Below, in pieces: positions 26,460 through 35,927 of a stretch of DNA of 37,845 nucleotides. The notes beneath the pieces were generated by a model. It was given only the letters and a program-made list of their open reading frames with translations. It ran no database searches and was not told where the DNA came from. Both the position numbers and the translations under genes were made by a program. Source of the stretch: an uncultured Alphaproteobacteria bacterium (lineage in GTDB: Bacteria > Pseudomonadota > Alphaproteobacteria > HIMB59); assembly GCA_902601865.1 (NCBI GenBank), contig CACKOX010000002.1:66208-104052 (forward strand), given 5' to 3'. Every line of letters begins with the position of its first letter. The stretch's first letter is position 1.

Positions 26460-26528
26460 AGTAAAGCTATTGTAGCAATGGAAAAAAATTAATTTCTTTT
26501 TCTGTTGTATGCAATCAAAATCGTACTG

Positions 26529-27410
26529 TTAAAAAATTTTTTTGTGGAGGACTATTTTACTATTATCAATTGTAAATTCACCACTTTGGACAGCATTTAA
26601 CCATAAACAAGTTTTTTCAAATCCACCAAAAGGAAAACAGTGAAAGCTTTTTAGTGAGTTTTCACCCTGAGCAAAATTAGCTAATTCAATAAGCATATCA
26701 TCATTAGATGTTTTCGTGAGAAGATCAGTTACTTTAGAGGAGTTTTTTTTAAGGAAATTTATCGAATTTCCTACCCCGCTCATTATTCCAAAGTTTAGTA
26801 AGGTCTTAAATGATGCAGGACCAGGGAAACCAACTCTTACTGGTAAATTAATATTTTTAGCCTTTAAATCCTGACACCAGTCTATGAAAGGCGAGGCATT
26901 AAAAAAAAACTGTGTTACTAACTCTATATTTAAATTTTTATTTTGAGAAAGATCATACTTTTTATTTAAAAAGTCATTAATAGTTTCTTGATTTATATCT
27001 GGAGATCCCTCAGGATGTCCAGCAACACCAATCTCAGTGAAATCGTTATCATTTAGCAAATCAGACTCTAATATTTCTAGAGAAGAGGAGATAGATCCAT
27101 TTTGATTACCTCCACCTCCAATAACCAATATTTTTTTACTATCAGTTCTTTTTCTAAGTTCTTTCAAAAAACTTGAAACGTGTTCTAGGTCTTTCATTGT
27201 CCTTGCAGGTAAATGAGTAATGGGAACTAAATTTTGATTAGAAACAAATTCAACTGTTTCTAAAATATCTTTTTCAGTAGCGTCAGGAAGATAAGTAATA
27301 TAAACATTATTTTTTTTATCTAGTGGAATTGAATTTAATTTATGTCTTACTTTTGGATTTAGTTCGACTGTAAAACCATTTAATAAAGATACGATATTAT
27401 CTTTGCTCAT
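26529..27410 (-). CDS. MetF-family methylenetetrahydrofolate reductase-like protein
   Basis: A 293 aa TIM-barrel protein of the methylenetetrahydrofolate reductase family, which interconverts 5,10-methylene- and 5-methyl-THF using FAD. The FTVELNPK start corresponds to the conserved FEFFPP strand with the catalytic Glu (E16). PITHLPARTM near residue 63, EIGVAGHPEGSP near 141, ELVTQFFFNASPFIDW near 174 and PVRVGFPGPAS near 203 all fit. The LRGD loop of canonical MetF is replaced by IGGGGNQNG, so it belongs to a divergent branch. It lies 18 bp after the DMGDH-like gene and before the DmdA-like gene, so it probably handles the folate C1 units they produce. Confidence 0.88.
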   Translation of the reverse strand: MSKDNIVSLLNGFTVELNPKVRHKLNSIPLDKKNNVYITYLPDATEKDILETVEFVSNQNLVPITHLPARTMKDLEHVSSFLKELRKRTDSKKILVIGGGGNQNGSISSSLEILESDLLNDNDFTEIGVAGHPEGSPDINQETINDFLNKKYDLSQNKNLNIELVTQFFFNASPFIDWCQDLKAKNINLPVRVGFPGPASFKTLLNFGIMSGVGNSINFLKKNSSKVTDLLTKTSNDDMLIELANFAQGENSLKSFHCFPFGGFEKTCLWLNAVQSGEFTIDNSKIVLHKKIF

Positions 27411-27428
27411 AATTTTAAACTATAACAA

Positions 27429-29903
27429 TTAAGACTTTAATCTATTATTTTCTGGGTCTAACAAGGGTTCTTGAGTTACCTTTAATGGATATCTTTTTCC
27501 AAAATATTCTAATTCTAAAGCTGTCCCATTTTCTGATAACTCTGATGGGAGGTAGCCGTAAACAATATGTTTATCTACAAAATATCCATAATTAGTGCTT
27601 GTAACATAGCCAACAGCCTTGCCGTTACTGTAAATAGGCTCTGTGCCTAAAGCCATTCCCTCAGGGTCTTCTAAAATCATACAAGTTAATTTTTTTTGAA
27701 CTGGTTTTTCCTTAATTTTTTGTAAAGCAGACTTACCAATAAAGTCGTCATCTTTCTTTAACTTAACAGTAAAACCTAAACCAGACTCATAGGGATTATA
27801 ATTTGTATGAATATCTGAGCCAAGTGATCTATATCCTTTTTCTAATCTAAGAGACTCAAAGGCACCTGCTCCTGAGCAAATCATATTAAATTCTCTTGAG
27901 GTTTCTCTAAGTTCATCCCATAAAGTCAAACCATATTCTGTAGGAGTGTAAATCTCCCATCCCAGCTCACCAATGTAAGATATTCTTACCGCTACGCATG
28001 GAACGTTACTAATTGAAATTCTTTTTATACTAAAAAATGGGAAACCTTCATTTGAAACATCGTCATCATCACAAAGTTTTTGAAGAGCTAATCTAGAATT
28101 TGGACCCCACAAACCAATACCTGCATAAGCGGAAGTCCAATCAATGATTTGAACACTTCCATCGTCAGGAGCATTAGAGCGAAGCCAATTAATATCAATC
28201 ATACCATTTCCTGCTCCTGCTAGAACCCAAAATTTGTTCTCTTCTAATCGACTTATAGTAAGATCACTTTTAATTCCGCCATACATATTGGAGATAACGC
28301 TGTAGACAACTTTTCCAACAGGAACATCAATATTATTTGTACAGATTTTTTGAAGTAACTTTAAGGCACCTTTACCACTTACTTCAATCTTCACAAAACC
28401 AGTGATATCAAATTGAGCGCCTGTTTGCCTTGTAACTAAATGTTCTGCTGCTTGAATTGGGGACCAATATTTTGCTGCCCAACCTGTTCGATTAGGAAAG
28501 TTTTTTCCTTTCATTAAATCAGCATTAGCCTCATACCATTGTGGACGCTCCCATCCCATAGTTTCAAAAAAATAAGCTTTTTGCCCCTCTAACCTGTTAT
28601 AAAAAGGACTTCTCCTAAGTGGTCTTGGTTGCTCCATTTGTTGTAAAGGATGAATGATGTCGTAAACCTCTTTATAATTTTGTTTTCCTCGTGCTCGTAA
28701 GTATTTTCTGACGTGGTGGTGCTGATGGAAACGATTTATATCACCTTGACGAACATCAAGTTCTGGCTCACCATTAACAATCCACTCTGCCATAGCCTTT
28801 CCAACGCCGCCACTATGCGTAATCCAAACAGCATTTGCCGTCCACAAACCCTTTACTGATGTTTCTCCCATCAAAGGATTACCATCTGTAGTAAATGAAA
28901 ACATTCCATTAATCTTTTTAGTTAATTTTTTCTCAGCAAATTTAGGAAATAGCCAATTAGACTCTTTGTGCGCTCCAGCAAAGTCATCAGGTCTGAAATC
29001 TACTAATGAGGGCATCTCCTCTGCCTCTTCAGGTTTTTTTATATCTTCAGATTCTAAAATTCTTGGCTCATGTCTATAATTTCCAATTACATAAGAGTCA
29101 TTCCATTGCCTGAAATAGAGACTGTAATCCTGGTGACGAACTAAAGCATGATCTACCAATGCTTCCTTGTGGTCAGCCTGATATTCTTTTAATTCTTCAA
29201 AAGGCTCAAGCCAAACCATTTGATGTTCACATGGTACCAGAGGTAAAGAGATATTAGCTAACCTTCCCATTTTGGGTGCCCAAATACCCGTTGAAACTAA
29301 AACAATATCGGCGTCATAATCCCCATTTGAAGTCTGCACTCCTCGAATTTGATTATTAGAAATTTTAAAACCGTTAACAGCAGTATCGCCTATAAATTCT
29401 CCAGCTTTTAAATCTGTTACATATTTTGCCATTGCTTTTACAGCTCTAACTGGTGCTGCAAGACCATCAGTGGGTACATAATATCCACCATGAATTTTTT
29501 CAGGATCTATATAAGGACTCATTTTTAAAACTTCATCTGGCGAAATAATTTTAGCATCTTGAAGTCCGTAACTATGTGCAATTCCAAGTTTTCTATATAA
29601 GTCCTCATGCCTCTCTTTAGATTTAGAGACCTCAATTCCCCCAACAGTGTGATAACAAGGCTTTCCATCAAAAGTAAGAGATCTCAAAAGTTCAACAGTA
29701 TATTGTGCAAATTTGCACATCATTCTAGATGGATTAGTTTGAAATACACCACCTGGAGCATGACTGGTAGAACCTCCGGTTTCAAATAAAGGACCTTGAT
29801 CGAGAATTACCATATCTTTCCAACCTAATTGGGCCAAATGATATGCAGTGCTCGCACCGACTATCCCACTTCCAACAATAATAATTCTAGATTTTTTTGT
29901 CAT
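27429..29903 (-). CDS. Dimethylglycine/sarcosine dehydrogenase-like flavoprotein
   Basis: An 824 aa fusion of an FAD amine oxidase to a folate-binding GcvT module; such enzymes oxidise dimethylglycine or sarcosine and pass the methyl carbon to THF as 5,10-methylene-THF. The DAO domain starts with GSGIVGASTAYHL (residues 11-23). H48 in GGSTSHAPGG matches the covalent FAD His of mammalian DMGDH. An FAO_M linker (about 375-430), GCV_T (about 470-700) and GCV_T_C (about 720-815, with GYVTSTNYGY) follow. It lies 64 bp downstream of soxG and 18 bp before the MetF-like gene. Dimethylglycine is the likeliest substrate, since soxBDAG covers sarcosine, but this is inference. Confidence 0.88.
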   Translation of the reverse strand: MTKKSRIIIVGSGIVGASTAYHLAQLGWKDMVILDQGPLFETGGSTSHAPGGVFQTNPSRMMCKFAQYTVELLRSLTFDGKPCYHTVGGIEVSKSKERHEDLYRKLGIAHSYGLQDAKIISPDEVLKMSPYIDPEKIHGGYYVPTDGLAAPVRAVKAMAKYVTDLKAGEFIGDTAVNGFKISNNQIRGVQTSNGDYDADIVLVSTGIWAPKMGRLANISLPLVPCEHQMVWLEPFEELKEYQADHKEALVDHALVRHQDYSLYFRQWNDSYVIGNYRHEPRILESEDIKKPEEAEEMPSLVDFRPDDFAGAHKESNWLFPKFAEKKLTKKINGMFSFTTDGNPLMGETSVKGLWTANAVWITHSGGVGKAMAEWIVNGEPELDVRQGDINRFHQHHHVRKYLRARGKQNYKEVYDIIHPLQQMEQPRPLRRSPFYNRLEGQKAYFFETMGWERPQWYEANADLMKGKNFPNRTGWAAKYWSPIQAAEHLVTRQTGAQFDITGFVKIEVSGKGALKLLQKICTNNIDVPVGKVVYSVISNMYGGIKSDLTISRLEENKFWVLAGAGNGMIDINWLRSNAPDDGSVQIIDWTSAYAGIGLWGPNSRLALQKLCDDDDVSNEGFPFFSIKRISISNVPCVAVRISYIGELGWEIYTPTEYGLTLWDELRETSREFNMICSGAGAFESLRLEKGYRSLGSDIHTNYNPYESGLGFTVKLKKDDDFIGKSALQKIKEKPVQKKLTCMILEDPEGMALGTEPIYSNGKAVGYVTSTNYGYFVDKHIVYGYLPSELSENGTALELEYFGKRYPLKVTQEPLLDPENNRLKS

Positions 29904-29967
29904 CTTTATCTTTAGTACTTATCTAAACTAATCAGTTCCAAAATTTGATGTCAATATGAAAAAAAAT

Positions 29968-30489
29968 TTACAGATTAACCGCGTCAATTAGACGATCTTC
30001 TAGGTAATCACTAAATGACCGACCACAGCTCAAAAGTATTACGTTATCTAAATTAAAAATGGAACAATCAATTCTAGCCAATAAAGTTTGAGCAGCTGTG
30101 AGAGGTTTAAAGGATTTTTCACGAAAATCAAAATGTGTGAGTTTATTTAATATCATTGTAGCATTCTTACCGCCAACTTGAAAAAATATTTGTGAGTCTG
30201 TCAGGTCAGTTGCCAAAATTGAACTTGATTTATTAAAAGTATTACAGAGTTTGTGAAATTTTTTTTGTTCAATGTCTTTCTTAAAAACTAAATTCCATTG
30301 ATCAAAAGACATTTTTGCTAAAATGAAATTATCATTGGTAACTATTCTCAAATTATCAGAAGGAGGAAGGAGTTTTAATGCCTTGTTCACAACACCGTTG
30401 AACTCTGAGTTACCAGAACTTCTTAAAACAATTTGTTGTGAAATAATTTTTTTAATTTCAATACCATTTGATCGAATTACATCCTTCAT
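29968..30489 (-). CDS. soxG: Sarcosine oxidase gamma subunit
   Basis: Smallest flavoenzyme-interface subunit of heterotetrameric sarcosine oxidase (173 aa, family usually 180-210). It has the weak GcvT-like fold of SoxG, with QVGGKNATMILNKLTHFDF near residues 107-125 and TLLARIDCSIFNL near 139-151 as the recognisable stretches. It overlaps the end of soxA by 4 bp (ATGA), the usual gene order. The subunit stabilises the complex and has no known catalytic residues. Confidence 0.9.
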   Translation of the reverse strand: MKDVIRSNGIEIKKIISQQIVLRSSGNSEFNGVVNKALKLLPPSDNLRIVTNDNFILAKMSFDQWNLVFKKDIEQKKFHKLCNTFNKSSSILATDLTDSQIFFQVGGKNATMILNKLTHFDFREKSFKPLTAAQTLLARIDCSIFNLDNVILLSCGRSFSDYLEDRLIDAVNL

Positions 30490-33464
30490 GAAGCAAGCTT
30501 TGTATTTTCTTTATCATAAAAAATTGGTTCAACTATCTCAACTTCTATTGTTTTCAATTCAGGAGTTGATGCAAATGCCTTAGTTCCAATTAGTGACTGA
30601 CCATTTTTGATAACAGCTAGAGCAAAGTTATGTCCTAAAGTAGGACTTTGATAACATGATGTTATATGTCCTAGCATTGGCATTGGAGTCTTTATTTCTT
30701 TATCTAAAATGATGTGCTGACCTTCTTCTAACTTATCATTTTTGTTTGTTGGTATAATTCCTACGAGCTGCTTTCTGTCTTTTCTAACTGTATCAGAACG
30801 TATTAAAGATCGTTTTCCTAAAAAATCTTTTTTTGATTTACCAATCATCCAATCTAAACCTAAATCAAGAGGGGTAATTGATCCATCCGTGTCTTGACCA
30901 ACTATGATGTATCCCTTTTCAGCTCTTAAAAGGTGCATGGTCTCAGTACCATAAGGCATTAATCCAAATTCTTTTCCAAAATTTATTATTTTTTCCCATA
31001 TTTTTAGAGCTTGATTTGAAGGTACATATATCTCATAACCCATTTCTCCAGTAAAACTAGCTCTTAGTATTCTTATGGGAGTGTCCTCATATTCATGAAA
31101 TTGAAATGTCATAAATGGGAAAGCTTCATTGCTAAAATCTACCTCTGGGAAGACTTTTTCAATTATATTTCTTGTTTTTGGACCACTGATATTAAATGTA
31201 GCATACTGCTCAGTTATAGAATTCATATAAACATTTAAGTTGGGCCATTCAGTTTGAGCATATTCTTCCATACATCCTAAAACAGTTGCCGCGCCTCCAG
31301 TAGTAGTAGTTGCTATAAAATGCTCATCTGAGATTTTGCAAATAATACCATCATCTTTTACCATACCATCCTCTCCTAACATCAGGGCATATCTTGAGGA
31401 GCCAGGTTTCATTTTGGAGAAACTATTTGTATATATTAAATTCAAAAAAGCTAACGCATCCTTACCCTTAATCTCAATTTTTCCTAGAGTACTACCATCC
31501 AAAACCCCAGCATTTTCTCTAACATTTTTACTTTCTCGTTGAACGGCATCATTCATAGTTTCATCTTTATTTATTGGGAAATACCAAGGTCTTTTCCATT
31601 GACCAACATCCTCAAAAACAGCACCATTAGATACATGCCAATTATGAATCGGTGTTTTTCTTTCTGGGTCGTAATATTCATATGAATTTCTTCCTGCTAT
31701 AGCAGCAAAACTCAATGGAGCATAGGGAGGTCTGTAAATTGTTGTTCCTACTTCATTAACTTTCTTATCAAGTAAATCAGAAACTATACCTAAAGCATTT
31801 ATACTACTTATTTTACCTTGGTCCGTTCCCATGCTATTAGTGGTATATCTTTTGAGATGTTCAATTCGATCAAAACCCTCTGAGATAGCCTGTCTAATAT
31901 CTTTTGTAGTGACATCATTTTGTAAATCTATAAATGATTTTGACCAAATAGTTTGTTTTTGTGGTAAAACTTCCCACAATTTTTCAATTTTGAATTTGTG
32001 ACTTGTATTTAGTTTTAGGTTAATTTGTAGAGGTTTAATGCCAAATATATCTAATTTTTCATTAATCTCTTTAGTAATAGAGTTAAAGTCAAATTGCCCA
32101 GAAGCAGAACCAAGTGTTATTGTAGGTTGAAAAGCTTGAGCGGGCTTATAGGTTAAATCTTTTTCATCCCAATCTAATAAGCCTTTGGACTGAGTAAACA
32201 AGTGAACATCTGGGTTGATACCACCAGACAAACATAAAAAATCTGTTTTAATTTCATTAACCCCCCCTGAGCTATCTTCAACTAATATTTTCTGTAATTT
32301 TTTACTTCCAAACGCCCCCTTGATTTGAGAATTAGTATATAAAGGAATGTCATTTTTTCTTATTAAATCAAACAAGCCTGGTTCGATATTTTCACCTGAG
32401 CGTGAATCTATGTAAGCTTTTGGTTTAAAGCCCTTTTTGATAAGGCTAAATACCAGACTTTCTGAGTTTGAGTTATTGCTAAAAATAACAGTTTCTTTTG
32501 AGGGCATCACCCCATACCTACACATATATTTTTCAAATGATGAACACAACATAATGCCTGGTAGGTCATTATTTTGAAAAGATAAAAATCTTTCTATATG
32601 ACCATTGCTTAAAATGACTTGGTCAGTTCTAATTTTATGGAGTGTACTATTAACTTTATCTTTCAAAGGTCGAGATCCAACAAATTTATCTTCGACAGCA
32701 ATAAGATGATTAATATAATTGTAATTTGTCACTAAAGTATTTTTTAATATTTTAATATTCTTAGAGTTTTCAATTTCATTAACAGTTTCACTAATCCAGT
32801 CCATTGGTGTTTGATTATTTACACTTTGAACTTTGTTAGAGTTATTCAAAATACCACCAAGTTGATCATCAAAATCAATGAGAAGAACACTAAAATTTGT
32901 ATCAATTAAACTCTTTGCAGCTATAAGACCATTCAAACCTCCACCAACAATAGTTATATCGACATTATGATAAAGATGAGTGCTAACAGCTTTAAATTCT
33001 TTTGGGGGTTTGCCGAGACCTGCAGCTTTTCTAATTATAGGTTCATAAATTTTTTTCCAAAAATTTTTATGAGGACCCATAAACGTTTTGTAATAAAAAC
33101 CAGCTGGAAATACTGGTGAAAATATATTGTTTATACTTCCAATATCTGTCTTTAATGAAGGCCATCTATTTTGACTTTCGATTTCCATACCCTCATAAAT
33201 CTTTTTTATGGTAGCTCTTGTGTTTGGCTCCGAATATTCACTAATAATTTGTACTAAAGCATTTGGCTCTTCTATTCCACAAGTATAAAAACCACGAGGT
33301 CTGTGATATTTAAAACTTCTTCCGATTAACTTTACGTTATTTCTAAGTAACGCTGAGGCTATAGTATCACCTTTGTAACCGTAATATTTAACACCATCAA
33401 ATTTAAAACCTATTTTTTGATGAAATTGGATAAACTTATTATCTGTTAAATTTAGCTCACTCAT
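30486..33464 (-). CDS. soxA: Sarcosine oxidase alpha subunit
   Basis: 992 aa, the normal size for SoxA. The N-terminal domain is ferredoxin-like (FKFDGVKYYGYKGDTIASAL, GRSFKYHRPRGF, CGIEEPN). An NAD-binding Rossmann segment follows (TIVGGGLNGLIAAKSL, about residues 172-187), and a C-terminal GcvT-type folate domain covers about 600-980 (MKPGSSRYALMLGEDGMVKD, ASFTGEMGYEIYVPS). The subunit receives the imine from SoxB and forms 5,10-methylene-THF, while electrons go to O2 giving H2O2. It overlaps soxD (4 bp) and soxG (4 bp). Confidence 0.96.
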   Translation of the reverse strand: MSELNLTDNKFIQFHQKIGFKFDGVKYYGYKGDTIASALLRNNVKLIGRSFKYHRPRGFYTCGIEEPNALVQIISEYSEPNTRATIKKIYEGMEIESQNRWPSLKTDIGSINNIFSPVFPAGFYYKTFMGPHKNFWKKIYEPIIRKAAGLGKPPKEFKAVSTHLYHNVDITIVGGGLNGLIAAKSLIDTNFSVLLIDFDDQLGGILNNSNKVQSVNNQTPMDWISETVNEIENSKNIKILKNTLVTNYNYINHLIAVEDKFVGSRPLKDKVNSTLHKIRTDQVILSNGHIERFLSFQNNDLPGIMLCSSFEKYMCRYGVMPSKETVIFSNNSNSESLVFSLIKKGFKPKAYIDSRSGENIEPGLFDLIRKNDIPLYTNSQIKGAFGSKKLQKILVEDSSGGVNEIKTDFLCLSGGINPDVHLFTQSKGLLDWDEKDLTYKPAQAFQPTITLGSASGQFDFNSITKEINEKLDIFGIKPLQINLKLNTSHKFKIEKLWEVLPQKQTIWSKSFIDLQNDVTTKDIRQAISEGFDRIEHLKRYTTNSMGTDQGKISSINALGIVSDLLDKKVNEVGTTIYRPPYAPLSFAAIAGRNSYEYYDPERKTPIHNWHVSNGAVFEDVGQWKRPWYFPINKDETMNDAVQRESKNVRENAGVLDGSTLGKIEIKGKDALAFLNLIYTNSFSKMKPGSSRYALMLGEDGMVKDDGIICKISDEHFIATTTTGGAATVLGCMEEYAQTEWPNLNVYMNSITEQYATFNISGPKTRNIIEKVFPEVDFSNEAFPFMTFQFHEYEDTPIRILRASFTGEMGYEIYVPSNQALKIWEKIINFGKEFGLMPYGTETMHLLRAEKGYIIVGQDTDGSITPLDLGLDWMIGKSKKDFLGKRSLIRSDTVRKDRKQLVGIIPTNKNDKLEEGQHIILDKEIKTPMPMLGHITSCYQSPTLGHNFALAVIKNGQSLIGTKAFASTPELKTIEVEIVEPIFYDKENTKLAS

Positions 33465-33811
33465 TTTTTAACTGTAAAATTACCTGACCCTAAGTTTGGT
33501 TCTCCTGATGGAGTTTTTACATTATTTTTAAAACTATCTAGTTTTGGTCTTTCTTCATCAATTTTATATATTTTTAAAATTTCATCAGTAGATGTATCTC
33601 TTACACAATTAAACCATTTTCGGCATCCATGAGAATGGACCCATCTTTCATAAAAAATTCCTTTTGGATTTGCTCTGATAAAAACATATTCACCCCATTC
33701 TCGATCCCCAATTTCAGCTGATCCATCGGGCCGTTTTACATGAGCTTCTCCACCGTTAGAAAATTCGGATTGGTCTCTTGGACCGCAGTACGGACAGTCA
33801 ATAACAAGCAT
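33461..33811 (-). CDS. soxD: Sarcosine oxidase delta subunit
   Basis: 116 aa zinc subunit of heterotetrameric sarcosine oxidase. The zinc ligands seen in known SoxD structures are all present: C6 and C9 in CPYCG, and H59 and C63 in the WVHSHGC segment. RPDG, WGEYVFIRANPKG and ERW are also family hallmarks. It lies 6 bp after soxB and overlaps soxA by 4 bp. Confidence 0.95.
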   Translation of the reverse strand: MLVIDCPYCGPRDQSEFSNGGEAHVKRPDGSAEIGDREWGEYVFIRANPKGIFYERWVHSHGCRKWFNCVRDTSTDEILKIYKIDEERPKLDSFKNNVKTPSGEPNLGSGNFTVKK

Positions 33812-33817
33812 GATGAA

Positions 33818-35068
33818 TTAATGGGCTACTGCTGCAGCCCCATGCTCATCAACTAGTTTTCCACTTGCAAATCTATCTAAATTAAAAGCACTATTTATTT
33901 GATGGGCCTCATTTTTAGCAATCGTATGCGCAAATACATTAGCGCTTCCAGGAGTTGCTTTAAAACCTCCTGTACCCCAACCACAATTAAAAAATAATCC
34001 CTCAACATCACATTTACTTATTATAGGACTAGCGTCAGGACAAATATCCACTATCCCTCCCCATTGACGTAACATTTTCATTTTTCCAAAAACAGGGTAA
34101 AGCTCAACCATAGCTCTGACAGTCTCCTCTATAATGTCAAAACCACCACGCTGTGTGAAGGAATTATAACCATCTGTTCCTGCGCCTATAACAAGCTCAC
34201 CTTTGTCTGATTGGCTTACATAAGCATGAACAGCCGATGACATTACAACTGTATCAATAATTGGTTTAATTGGCTCTGAAACTAAAGCTTGTAGAGGTTT
34301 ACTTTGTAGTGGCAGTCTGATACCAGCAGTTTCAGCAAGAACACCTGTATGTCCTGATGCGACTACCCCGACTTTATTAGCTCGAATAAAACCTTTAGAT
34401 GTTTCTACACCCTCTATTTTTCCATTTTTAGTTTTAATTTGATGTGCCTCGCAGTTTTGAATTATATCTACTCCCATTTCATCTGCTCGCATAGCAAATC
34501 CCCAAGCAACAGCATCATGTCGAGCAGTTCCACCTCTTGGTTGGTAAGACGCACCAAGAACAGGATAGCGAAGATTATCAGTATTCATAATCGGAACCTT
34601 TTTTTGAATTTCCTCTTTAGAGAGCCAAAGCGAGTCTATGCCATTTAAATTATTTGCGCTTACTCTTCTTTTAATTTCTTTTATATCGTGTTCGTTGTGA
34701 GCAAGATTCATCACACCTCGCTGACTAAACATAACGTTATAATTTAATTCAGTTGATAAATTTTCCCAAAGTTTAAGAGAATGCTCATACAAGTGAGCGC
34801 TATCATCCCACAAATAATTTGATCTTATGATAGTAGTATTTCTTCCTGTATTACCTCCACCAAGCCAACCTTTTTCAATTACAGCAATATTTTTTAAACC
34901 ATGTTCTTTAGCTAAATAGTAGGCAGTACCAAGACCGTGACCACCGCCACCAATTATTATAACATCGTAAAATTCTCTTGGCTCTGGACTTCGCCACATT
35001 TTCGGCCAGTCCTTATGACCCTTTAAAGCATTTTTGGCTATACTAAATATAGAATATTTTTTCTTCAC
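33818..35068 (-). CDS. soxB: Sarcosine oxidase beta subunit
   Basis: 416 aa catalytic subunit that oxidises the N-methyl amine with FAD and also holds covalent FMN. The Rossmann motif [13 protein letters not shown] is at about residues 40-52, followed by [22 protein letters not shown]184 in [12 protein letters not shown] is in the position of the covalent-FMN histidine, and the C-terminal [16 protein letters not shown] (near 375) closes the FAD site. It begins the soxBDAG run. The usual upstream partner glyA is absent here; a 2OG-Fe(II) dioxygenase gene ends 28 bp upstream instead. Confidence 0.96.
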   Translation of the reverse strand: MKKKYSIFSIAKNALKGHKDWPKMWRSPEPREFYDVIIIGGGGHGLGTAYYLAKEHGLKNIAVIEKGWLGGGNTGRNTTIIRSNYLWDDSAHLYEHSLKLWENLSTELNYNVMFSQRGVMNLAHNEHDIKEIKRRVSANNLNGIDSLWLSKEEIQKKVPIMNTDNLRYPVLGASYQPRGGTARHDAVAWGFAMRADEMGVDIIQNCEAHQIKTKNGKIEGVETSKGFIRANKVGVVASGHTGVLAETAGIRLPLQSKPLQALVSEPIKPIIDTVVMSSAVHAYVSQSDKGELVIGAGTDGYNSFTQRGGFDIIEETVRAMVELYPVFGKMKMLRQWGGIVDICPDASPIISKCDVEGLFFNCGWGTGGFKATPGSANVFAHTIAKNEAHQINSAFNLDRFASGKLVDEHGAAAVAH

Positions 35069-35096
35069 GTATGCAAATTAGCAAAAAAATTTTTAC

Positions 35097-35927
35097 TCAT
35101 CTAGTAAATTTCAAAGGCGAATTGTCATTGATATTCCTAAAAATTTTAGGAAATTGCCATTTTAGATCACAATCAGTATTTGGAGCTTGTGATTTATCAT
35201 CCAAATCTTGTTGACAAATAGTACGAATTTCAAAGCTAAACCTTGTTTTTTCTGATTTTTGCTTAGATGAGCTATGAAGATGACATCCAGAAAAACAAAG
35301 TATTTCCCCTGGCTGGATAGTTACTGGAAGAATTTTAACTTGTTCAGGTAATTCCTCTAACATTTGAGGGGCAGATGGATAAGAAAAATCATTTCTTTTT
35401 CTATGGTCTAAGTAGGTATTGAGGTCCCAAGTAGATGTAGAATTTTTTACAGGTTTAGAAAAAAATTCAGGATAAAAAATCATTGTATTTGTTTCGTCAA
35501 CAGAACTAATAGGTCCCCACCAATTAATTTGTTGATGAATATTTGTTCCCCATGTATCTCGATGTGAGCTAATTCTTGAAGCCTCACGGTAATTAAATTT
35601 ATCTTCTGCAGGAGCAATTCTAATTCTAAACTGGTCCCAATAAGAATTATTATTATAAAAACCTCTTTCTATTAAAAAACTCTTAAATAGTTCTTTAAAA
35701 ATCTTTGAATTTTTAAGATTTGATACAAGGTTCATACTAATTGTTTCACATTCATCTAAGTAATGAATTTTTTCTAGCTCTCCATCATACTCACTACTAA
35801 TCTCAGTCTTAATTTCTTGAATTAAATCGAGAGTGAATTGTGATTTTTGAAAAACAAAAATTTTTCCTTTAAATATTTCTTCTTTAAATTTTTTTAAGTC
35901 TAAGATCTTTTCTATTGCCTCAAACAT
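35097..35927 (-). CDS. Phytanoyl-CoA dioxygenase-type 2OG-Fe(II) oxygenase
   Basis: A 276 aa protein with an intact 2-oxoglutarate/Fe(II) oxygenase active site: H122-x-D124 in SHRDTWG, a distal His (H216 or H218) in GCHLHSS, and R229 in TRFSFEIRT for 2-oxoglutarate. PGEILCFSG near residue 206 is the usual strand before the distal His. Phytanoyl-CoA dioxygenase relatives hydroxylate or N-demethylate many small molecules, so the substrate is open. Its ATG directly follows the pfk TAA, with no gap, and soxB follows after 28 bp. That places it between sugar phosphorylation and sarcosine oxidation genes; a methylated amine substrate is only a guess. Confidence 0.8.
   Translation of the reverse strand: MFEAIEKILDLKKFKEEIFKGKIFVFQKSQFTLDLIQEIKTEISSEYDGELEKIHYLDECETISMNLVSNLKNSKIFKELFKSFLIERGFYNNNSYWDQFRIRIAPAEDKFNYREASRISSHRDTWGTNIHQQINWWGPISSVDETNTMIFYPEFFSKPVKNSTSTWDLNTYLDHRKRNDFSYPSAPQMLEELPEQVKILPVTIQPGEILCFSGCHLHSSSKQKSEKTRFSFEIRTICQQDLDDKSQAPNTDCDLKWQFPKIFRNINDNSPLKFTR

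Noticed and set aside
26451..26528. Riboswitch (glycine or SAM/folate type) before the DmdA-like gene
   Set aside because: The 78-bp gap is too short and shows no paired structure or known aptamer core.
33461..35068. sox genes as thiosulfate oxidation (SoxXYZABCD) genes
   Set aside because: All four products match sarcosine oxidase subunits, with FAD, FMN-His, zinc and folate-domain motifs.
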